This document shows positions 7,689-12,751 of a DNA stretch of 12,751 bases, piece by piece. Position numbers and translations under genes: made by a program. Positions within the stretch are counted from its first letter, which is position 1; each line of letters opens with the position of its first letter. Source of the DNA: Bacteroidales bacterium UBA2559 (lineage in GTDB: Bacteria > Bacteroidota > Bacteroidia > Bacteroidales > Bacteroidaceae); the NCBI GenBank assembly GCA_002340405.1, contig DDLZ01000100.1:13987-26737 (forward strand). Direction: 5' to 3'. The notes under the pieces were generated by a model. That model was not told the origin of the DNA, made no database searches, and saw only the letters and a program-made list of their open reading frames with translations.

Positions 7689-8567
7689 ATGTTAGGAAGA
7701 CTTTTACTTCTGATTCCAATAGTAATTATTCCATCCGGAAATAGTATGAGACCATGGGCAAAACATGACAAAGGAGCTGAAAATGTTATATTCACTCCGT
7801 TTCTTACCGAAGGGAGCAGAAATGCTCCTGCGGTTATAATTTGTCCGGGAGGGAGTTACTGTTGGCTGGATGTTAAGGGCGAAGGGATTGAGGTGGCCGA
7901 ATGGCTACAGGACAACGGTGTGTCGGCTTTCTTGTTGCAGTATCGCACTGCAGGGTTTGGAGCCTATTTGACGCGCTACCGTTACTTTGTGCGCGGGCGC
8001 AGACATCCCGATATGATATGCGACGTACAGCGTGCCATAAGACTGCTAAGGGAGAATGCCGACGAGATAGGAATAGATCCCGACAGATTGGGTCTGATGG
8101 GGTTTTCGGCCGGCGGACATCTGGCATTAATTTCGACATGTTACAGCGACACCGATTATACTGCTCTTGAGGAGGGGCCTGCAGAGGTCTCTCTGCGTCC
8201 TGATTTTGTGGCAACTCTCTATCCGGTTGTTACAATGCAGGGCGATTATGCTCACAGGCGTTCACGCAGAGGGTTGCTTGGCGAGTGGGGGAAGATGAGC
8301 GGCAAACTCAGGGACAGTCTGTCGGTTGAGAATCATATTTCTGACGACTATCCGCCGGTCTTTCTAATGAACTGTCTTGACGATCCCGTGGTTGACTGGC
8401 ATAACTCGGTCATCCTGGATGAGGCGCTTACCGAAGCCGGAGTAGAGCACCGTTACATACAGTATAAGACCGGAAAACATGGGTTTGGAGTGAGTGAGGT
8501 TTATGGTACAAAAGAGTCGAGGCAGTGGAAAAACGAGTTTTTGGATTGGTTGAAAAGTTTGTTTTGA
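7689..8567 (+). CDS. Alpha/beta hydrolase (esterase), probably exported
   Basis: A 292-residue hydrolase of the alpha/beta fold, close in pattern to the acetyl-esterase/BD-FAE-like group. Expected catalytic parts are visible: oxyanion-hole motif CPGGSY (residues 52-57), nucleophile elbow GFSAGGH with Ser140, acid residue probably Asp232 in CLDDPVVDWHNS, and His264 in KHGFG. The first 19 residues are strongly hydrophobic with a single early Arg, consistent with a signal peptide and export to the periplasm; no lipobox Cys follows. ATG 7689 is preferred because it abuts the preceding TGA and supplies this leader. An internal Met20 (7746) would give a cytosolic form and cannot be excluded. In context it may remove an acyl or ester group from the exported product, or release an intermediate. 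Homologues often act on carbohydrate esters, so a link to the lipid pathway rests on operon position alone. Confidence 0.87.
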   Translation: MLGRLLLLIPIVIIPSGNSMRPWAKHDKGAENVIFTPFLTEGSRNAPAVIICPGGSYCWLDVKGEGIEVAEWLQDNGVSAFLLQYRTAGFGAYLTRYRYFVRGRRHPDMICDVQRAIRLLRENADEIGIDPDRLGLMGFSAGGHLALISTCYSDTDYTALEEGPAEVSLRPDFVATLYPVVTMQGDYAHRRSRRGLLGEWGKMSGKLRDSLSVENHISDDYPPVFLMNCLDDPVVDWHNSVILDEALTEAGVEHRYIQYKTGKHGFGVSEVYGTKESRQWKNEFLDWLKSLF

Positions 8568-8713
8568 AATGGAAAGGTCTGTTTTGGTATGTTTTAAATT
8601 GAAAGTTTATTCTAATTTTACAAGTCTGTTACAGGTTTAAAATTTAGTTTTGAGTTTAAAGGTCTATTAGATGTCAATTTTTAAGTTGAAGAGCTATTTA
8701 TTTAATAAAAGTT
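8568..8713 (+). other. AT-rich intergenic region with degenerate repeats
   Basis: The 146 bases between the hydrolase and the ligase are much richer in A and T than the flanking genes. A motif close to AAAGGTCTGTT recurs three times, at about 8573 (AAAGGTCTGTT), 8621 (CAAGTCTGTT) and 8658 (AAAGGTCTATT). The first two copies are followed by a TTTAAA-like core and A/T tracts; the third has TTTTTAA. No hairpin with a T-run is visible, so I do not call a terminator. The region also contains a promoter candidate. Confidence 0.45.
8645..8652 (+). promoter_or_regulatory. Candidate Bacteroides-type -7 promoter element
   Basis: TAGTTTTG matches TAnnTTTG exactly and lies 61 bases before the ligase start codon, in AT-rich sequence. 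No TTTG -33 element is visible at the usual 19-21 base spacing, so the match may be chance. If used, it would make the ligase and acyltransferase a separate or additional transcription unit. Confidence 0.35.
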
Positions 8714-10015
8714 ATGAGCAAGGATATAGAATTTGAAAGCCATGAATGTATAAAGCAGTTTCAGGAGGAACTGCTTAGAAAAGACCTTCTCTATTTGCGG
8801 GAAAACTCCCCGTACTACAAGAGATTGTTTGAGAGTTATAAAATCGATACCGACAGGATACTGAAAATTGAAGACCTGACAGAGATCCCCTTTACCGAAA
8901 AGAAGGACCTGCAACTCTATAACGATGATTTTTGCTGTGTCCCCAAAAAGAAGATAATAGATTACATTACCACGTCTGGTACGCTGGGCGACCCTGTCCT
9001 ATTTGGATGTACCGAGAAGGATTTGCAGCGGCTGGCATATAACGAGAAAAAGTCGTTTGAATGCGCCGGTCTGACCGATGAGAGCATACTCCAGCTTATG
9101 ACCACGCTTGACAAGTGTTTCATGGCTGGAATGGCTTACTTCCTGGGACTGAGAGAGATGGGAGCCGGTGTGATCCGTGTCGGTAACGGCATACCGGAGC
9201 TGCAATGGGATACCATACGCCGTTTCCGTCCGGACGCCATTATGTGTGTTCCGTCATTTATCCTCAAACTTATAGACTATGCCGAACTGCACGATATTGA
9301 CTACCGTAACAGCAGTATCCGTAAAATAATAGGAATAGGCGAGAGTCTCAGAAATCAGGAGTTCGGATTAAATCTGCTGGGCAGTCAGATACAGGAGAAA
9401 TGGCCTGAGGTCAAACTCTATGCTACATATTCATCGACCGAAATGGGAGCTACGTTCAGCGAGTGCGATTACGGGATGGGCGGTCACGTACATCCGGAGC
9501 TGATAATTGTCGAGATAATCGGAGATGATGGCATGCCTCTGGCTGACGGAGAGCCCGGTGAGGTGGTTGTGACAACGCTAGGGGTGGAGGGTATGCCGTT
9601 ACTGCGATTCCGTACGGGCGACATAGCCTGTAAACATGTTGAACAGTGCCGCTGCGGTCGCCGGTCATACCGTCTCTCACCGATTTTGGGCCGTAAGAAC
9701 AATATGATAAAGCTCAAAGGCACAACTCTTTATCCGCCTGCCATAAACGATGTTCTGGACAACACCGATTATGTGGAAAACTATGTGGTTATGGTGCGTA
9801 ACAGCGGCGCAGGGACCGATGAGGTGCTTGTAAAGGTGGGCCTGAAATATGAGACGGAGTTTAATGCCGTAAAGGAGTTGAAGGACCGTTTCCGCTCGCG
9901 CATTCGCGTTGCTCCCGAGATAGAGATATGTTCCGTAGAGGAGATATCGGCCATAAACAATCCGCCTAAAGGACGTAAGCCCGTTAAATTTATTGATTTA
10001 AGAAAAGATATATAA
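8714..10015 (+). CDS. PaaK-like adenylate-forming ligase (acyl- or aryl-activating)
   Basis: A 433-residue member of the phenylacetate-CoA ligase-like branch of the ANL superfamily, which activates a carboxylic acid as an acyl-AMP and usually passes it to CoA or a carrier protein. Motifs in order: phosphate loop TTSGTLGDP (residues 86-94, with Leu where TSGTTG is common); YSSTE (239-243); RFRTGD (298-303), binding the ribose hydroxyls; CRCGR (312-316), typical of the PaaK branch; GRKNNMIKLKGTTLYPP (326-342), the hinge to the C-terminal domain; and a late Lys, probably K422 in KGRKPVKF, in the position of the catalytic lysine. All parts look intact. The start follows an A/T-rich tract without a Shine-Dalgarno sequence. 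The acyltransferase begins 2 bases after its stop. The substrate is unknown; an aromatic or fatty acid starter is plausible. The acceptor could be CoA or a carrier protein, and no carrier gene is present here. Confidence 0.9.
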   Translation: MSKDIEFESHECIKQFQEELLRKDLLYLRENSPYYKRLFESYKIDTDRILKIEDLTEIPFTEKKDLQLYNDDFCCVPKKKIIDYITTSGTLGDPVLFGCTEKDLQRLAYNEKKSFECAGLTDESILQLMTTLDKCFMAGMAYFLGLREMGAGVIRVGNGIPELQWDTIRRFRPDAIMCVPSFILKLIDYAELHDIDYRNSSIRKIIGIGESLRNQEFGLNLLGSQIQEKWPEVKLYATYSSTEMGATFSECDYGMGGHVHPELIIVEIIGDDGMPLADGEPGEVVVTTLGVEGMPLLRFRTGDIACKHVEQCRCGRRSYRLSPILGRKNNMIKLKGTTLYPPAINDVLDNTDYVENYVVMVRNSGAGTDEVLVKVGLKYETEFNAVKELKDRFRSRIRVAPEIEICSVEEISAINNPPKGRKPVKFIDLRKDI

Positions 10016-10017
10016 CT

Positions 10018-11139
10018 ATGAAAAGAGAGACCCGTTTTGATGATATACGTCCCTACTGGGATGAGGAGATTCCCGATGCCATGAGACGCATCACGGAGAG
10101 TCGGTTTTTTCCTGCTTTAGTATCATTCGTATTTCCGGATGAGAATGTTGCCTCGGTCAAAGAGAAGATGCTCGGATTCCGGACAATATATGATTTCCAG
10201 TCATCCATTATGAGCGAAGTGAACCGTCAGATCATAGCACGCAGTATAACGGATCTTACCTATGAAGGATTGGAAAAACTCAATCCGGAAAAAAAATATC
10301 TCTTTATTGGAAACCATAGAGATATTGTCTTAGACCCATGCCTGCTTATGTACATACTTTATTTGAATGGACATGATACGGGCGAGATAACATTCGGGTC
10401 AAATCTGATGCAGGGAGAGCTGGTCATTGATATTGGTAAGAGTAACAAGATGTTCCGTGTGGAGCGCAGCGGTAATCCGCGCGACATATACAAAAACTCG
10501 GTACATCTGTCAGAGTATATTCGATATGTCATAACCGAAAAGAGGGAATCGGTCTGGATAGCTCAGCGCAACGGCCGTACCAAAGACGGTGTGGACCGCA
10601 CGGATCAGGGCGTTATCAAGATGTTTGGCATGAGCGGTCCCAAAGATCGTGTGGAGGCATTGTCCGAATTGAATATTGTGCCGGTATCGGTATCATACGA
10701 ATGGGAACCGTGCGATACTCTGAAAACCCTGGAAATTTATGCTACCGGCAATGGCAAACCCTACATAAAGAGACCCGGTGAGGATATGAACAGTATTCTG
10801 ACAGGTATATTACAGGAAAAGGGCAGGGTTCATTTTCAGATTTGCGAGCCTTTGAAACGGGACGAGCTTGAGGCCTTCAAAGATATGCCCCATTCACAGT
10901 TTCATCGCAGCGTGGCTAAGCTGATTGACAGACGTATTTGCGGAGGTTACCGCCTTTTTCCCAATGCCTATATTGCACATGATATAAGGTATGGTAAAGC
11001 CGAGTATGTCGACAGATATACCAAAGAGCAGTATGACGCATTCCTAAACCACATGGCCAGGCTGTATGATATCAATGCTAACGATGTTTTGAAGGATATT
11101 TTCTTGGGTATATACTGCAATCCCATAGCATCCAAATAA
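10018..11139 (+). CDS. Acyltransferase, PlsC/PlsB-like with an NHRDI motif
   Basis: A 373-residue protein resembling glycerolipid acyltransferases annotated as 1-acyl-sn-glycerol-3-phosphate acyltransferase in Bacteroidota. The presumed catalytic block is FIGNHRDIVLD (residues 96-106). His100 is followed by Asp at +2 (D102) and +6 (D106), so the usual HX4D spacing is not met. The equivalent of the FPEGTR acceptor-binding motif appears to be AQRNGRTKDG (182-191), followed by VPVSVSYEWEP (221-231), which matches the motif IV position. No convincing membrane helix is present, in contrast to the exporter-fused acyltransferase, so it is probably cytosolic or membrane-peripheral. It starts 2 bases after the ligase stop, suggesting that an acyl group activated by the ligase is transferred here. 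An ordinary phospholipid role is the main alternative. The gene ends with TAA, and a 314-base gap follows. Confidence 0.87.
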   Translation: MKRETRFDDIRPYWDEEIPDAMRRITESRFFPALVSFVFPDENVASVKEKMLGFRTIYDFQSSIMSEVNRQIIARSITDLTYEGLEKLNPEKKYLFIGNHRDIVLDPCLLMYILYLNGHDTGEITFGSNLMQGELVIDIGKSNKMFRVERSGNPRDIYKNSVHLSEYIRYVITEKRESVWIAQRNGRTKDGVDRTDQGVIKMFGMSGPKDRVEALSELNIVPVSVSYEWEPCDTLKTLEIYATGNGKPYIKRPGEDMNSILTGILQEKGRVHFQICEPLKRDELEAFKDMPHSQFHRSVAKLIDRRICGGYRLFPNAYIAHDIRYGKAEYVDRYTKEQYDAFLNHMARLYDINANDVLKDIFLGIYCNPIASK

Positions 11140-11264
11140 GGGAGGATTGTACAGATCCGGACGTAATAAGGCGGAAAGCTGTATAAATATTCATATAAAT
11201 CTTGTCAATCTCCTTATGTTGAAAATTTATTCATCGGGCAGGGTAAAGTGTGACGGAAAAAGTG

Positions 11265-11272
11265 TACCTTTG
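11265..11272 (+). promoter_or_regulatory. Bacteroides-type -7 promoter element upstream of purF
   Basis: TACCTTTG matches TAnnTTTG exactly and is one of the commonest forms of this element in Bacteroidota. Transcription would start a few bases downstream, near 11276-11280, giving a leader of about 175 bases before the purF start codon. A matching TTTG -33 element at 19-21 bases is not evident, which is common for these promoters but lowers confidence. Confidence 0.6.
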
Positions 11273-11276
11273 CGCC

Positions 11277-11363
11277 ATGTTAAAAAAAAGGGATATAATG
11301 GTCGATTCGTCGGAACGGAAACATATCGACGGAGGCAGTGCAGACTGTCGGCTGTCGGTTTAA
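11277..11363 (+). CDS. Possible 28-codon leader peptide frame
   Basis: An ATG five bases after the promoter element opens a 28-codon frame (MLKKRDIMVDSS at the start, CRLSV at the end) that stops with TAA at 11361-11363, exactly at the foot of the terminator-like hairpin. If transcription starts at or just before the ATG it would be a leaderless message. No run of one regulatory amino acid is visible. The frame is short enough to arise by chance, so only its placement between promoter and hairpin supports it. Confidence 0.2.
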   Translation: MLKKRDIMVDSSERKHIDGGSADCRLSV

Positions 11364-11404
11364 GGGGGAGGGTGTGTAGTTCATATTCTCCCTTTTTCTT
11401 TTTT
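11362..11404 (+). terminator. Candidate intrinsic terminator or attenuator in the purF leader
   Basis: AAGGGGGAG (11362-11370) can pair with CTCCCTTTT (11388-11396), giving about nine pairs including two G-U pairs and a 17-base loop. TCTTTTTT follows (11397-11404). The shape is that of an intrinsic terminator, but it lies between the promoter element and the purF start codon, so it would either attenuate purF transcription or end a separate small RNA of roughly 125 bases. Confidence 0.4.
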
Positions 11405-11453
11405 GCATCGGCGCTTTTTTTATAAAAATACTAATACAATATAACACCGAGAG

Positions 11454-12751
11454 ATGGAACCGTTGAAACATGAATGTGGAATGGTAATGATAAGGCTGCT
11501 TAAGCCGGCATCATACTATTATAAGAAATATGGTGATTTCCAGTATGGTCTGGGGCGTCTCTATCTGATGATGGAGAAACAGAAAAACCGCGGACAGGAG
11601 GGAGCCGGCATTGCCTGTGTTAAGCTCAAAGCCAACCCGGGAGAGGACTATATGTTCCGCGACAGGGCGCTCGGTTCAGACGCCATAGCAGAGATTTTTG
11701 ACAAAATTCATGCCGAGACAGCCCAATATACATCCGAAAATATCAGACATAACTCTTGGTTCACCAAGAAGTTTCCCTTTATAGGCGATCTCTATCTTGG
11801 ACATCTGCTCTATTCGGCAGGAGGGACCAAGACCATATCGGATGTACATCCTATGCTGCGCCGTAACAATTGGAGGGCCAAAAATCTGGCTCTCTGCGGA
11901 AACTTTACCATCACCAATAATGATGAGGTGTTCAATGAGATAGTCTCTAAGGGACAGCATCCCCGGGAGTGTGCATCGTCTTACTTCATGCTTGAACAGA
12001 TGGGACACCGTCTGGACCGCGAGGTGGAACGGGTTTTCCATATAGCCGAAGAGAAGGGACTGGAGGGGCTTGGCATTACACAATATATAGAGGAGCATAC
12101 CGATATTGCCAATGTGATGCGGACATCGGCTCCTATCTGGGACGGCGGTTACGTTGTGGGCGGCATAACCGGCAGCGGCGAATCGTTCGTCATCCGTGAC
12201 CCGTGGGGCATACGTACGGCTTTTTGGTATGCCGATGACGAGGTAATAGCAGTTGCCTCGGAGCGTCCGGCGTTGCAGACAGCCATGAATGTCACTTCTG
12301 ACAAGGTGTATGAGCTGCAGCCCGGTCAGTCTCTCGTCATAAACAAGAAGGGTAAGTTTAAATTGGAGCAGATTATTGAGAAGAAGGCCAATCTATCATG
12401 CTCGTTTGAAAGGGTTTACTTCAGTCGCGGCAATGATATAAGCATATACAGGGAGCGCAAGGAGTTGGGCCGTCAACTGGTGGGGCCGGTGCTCAGGGCT
12501 GTGGACTATGACATTGACAATACGGTTTTCTCATTTATTCCCAATACTGCCGAAGTGGCCTCATTCGGTCTTATACAGGGCTTTGAGGACTATCTGAACA
12601 AGCAGAAGATGAAAGAGATCAAGGCTCTGGGACCCAATCCCAAGGATGCCGATTTGGAAAAGATACTCGCACGGCGCGTACGTAACGAAAAGGTGGCCTG
12701 GAAGGATATTAAGCTGCGTACTTTCATTGCTGAGGGAGTGAGCCGCAACGC
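11454..12751 (+). CDS. purF: Amidophosphoribosyltransferase, PurF type (3' partial)
   Basis: The first committed enzyme of purine synthesis: it uses glutamine and PRPP to make 5-phosphoribosylamine in the cytosol. I translated 432 complete codons with no stop; the frame runs off the window. The start KHECGMVMIRLLKP places the glutaminase nucleophile at Cys8, so a seven-residue propeptide must be removed to expose an N-terminal Cys, as in other PurF proteins with a short leader. Further glutaminase-domain signatures are NRGQEGAGIA (residues 45-54), GHLLYSAGG (116-124), CGNFTITN (148-155), IRDPWGIRTAFW (247-258), ASERPAL (268-274) and ELQPGQSL (287-294). The phosphoribosyltransferase part begins around FERVYFSRGND (318-328); its PRPP-binding signature would lie beyond the window. 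This divergent PurF form is common in Bacteroidota. It is a housekeeping gene, separated from the lipid genes by a 314-base gap and probably independently transcribed. Confidence 0.88.
   Translation, partial: MEPLKHECGMVMIRLLKPASYYYKKYGDFQYGLGRLYLMMEKQKNRGQEGAGIACVKLKANPGEDYMFRDRALGSDAIAEIFDKIHAETAQYTSENIRHNSWFTKKFPFIGDLYLGHLLYSAGGTKTISDVHPMLRRNNWRAKNLALCGNFTITNNDEVFNEIVSKGQHPRECASSYFMLEQMGHRLDREVERVFHIAEEKGLEGLGITQYIEEHTDIANVMRTSAPIWDGGYVVGGITGSGESFVIRDPWGIRTAFWYADDEVIAVASERPALQTAMNVTSDKVYELQPGQSLVINKKGKFKLEQIIEKKANLSCSFERVYFSRGNDISIYRERKELGRQLVGPVLRAVDYDIDNTVFSFIPNTAEVASFGLIQGFEDYLNKQKMKEIKALGPNPKDADLEKILARRVRNEKVAWKDIKLRTFIAEGVSRN

Larger units (their letters stand above)
11140..11453 (+). 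other. Intergenic region and purF leader
   Basis: A 314-base gap between the acyltransferase and the purF-type gene. The first 125 bases hold no clear gene; an imperfect inverted repeat (11141-11153 with 11203-11213) has no following T-run. From 11265 onward come a promoter match, a small leader-like frame, compact hairpins (GTCGAT at 11301 with ATCGAC at 11325; CAGT at 11336 with ACTG at 11344), a tandem CTGTCGG repeat (11345-11358) and a terminator-like hairpin with a T-tract. The last 30 bases before the start codon are A/T-rich, as is usual in this phylum. Confidence 0.6.

Noticed and set aside
11141..11213. Imperfect inverted repeat after the acyltransferase gene, pairing GGAG-ATTG-ACA with TGTCAATCTCC.
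   Set aside because: It has two bulges, a loop of about 49 bases and no T-run afterwards, so it is not a convincing terminator.
11272..11421. Long-range pairing of GCGCCATG (11272-11279) with CATCGGCGC (11406-11414), followed by seven T residues.
   Set aside because: The 5' arm overlaps the promoter element and the likely transcription start, so most of it would not be present in the RNA.
11147..11425. A 92-codon plus-strand frame in the gap before purF.
   Set aside because: Its translation is low in recognisable structure, it crosses the promoter element and the terminator-like hairpin, and it has no plausible start context. It is better explained as chance.
1..12751. CRISPR arrays, insertion sequences, tRNA or rRNA genes and attachment sites.
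   Set aside because: I saw no regularly spaced repeats, transposase or integrase reading frames, terminal inverted repeats, or tRNA/rRNA-like sequence on either strand.

Overview
The window looks like a chromosomal segment from a member of the Bacteroidota, most likely order Bacteroidales. The evidence is base composition near 50% GC in genes with much AT-richer gaps, A/T-rich start regions with few Shine-Dalgarno sequences, two sites matching the Bacteroides-type promoter element TAnnTTTG, and several protein types I associate with this phylum: an MMPL/acyltransferase/methyltransferase-like fusion, a PaaK-like ligase with a TSGTLG loop, and a PurF with a KHEC start. No species can be named. 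All supported genes are on the plus strand.

Region 1 (1-8567) is one tightly packed six-gene block. It holds an MMPL-type exporter fused to a PlsC-type acyltransferase and a degenerate methyltransferase-like tail (5' end outside the window); two tandem FAD-dependent oxidoreductases of the phytoene desaturase/retinol saturase type; a radical SAM protein with a B12-binding-like N-terminus; a 120-residue protein of unknown function; and an alpha/beta hydrolase with a probable signal peptide. Adjacent genes overlap or lie within 10 bases, so they are probably co-transcribed.

Region 2 (8568-8713) is an AT-rich gap with a candidate promoter and a degenerate repeated motif. Region 3 (8714-11139) is a two-gene unit: a PaaK-like adenylate-forming ligase and a soluble acyltransferase of the NHRDI type, two bases apart.

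Region 4 (11140-11453) is a 314-base gap with a good promoter match, a 28-codon leader-like reading frame and a terminator-like hairpin. It precedes region 5, the first 432 codons of a purF-type amidophosphoribosyltransferase, cut by the window end. purF is housekeeping and marks the probable edge of the accessory cluster.

As a working model, regions 1 and 3 form the activation, redox tailoring, acyl transfer and export part of a lipid or polyene pathway, in the style of aryl polyene/flexirubin (dialkylresorcinol) clusters. No ketosynthase, acyl carrier protein or ammonia lyase is present here. If the model is right they should lie upstream; if they do not, the pathway is something less familiar. 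The product cannot be deduced from this window.
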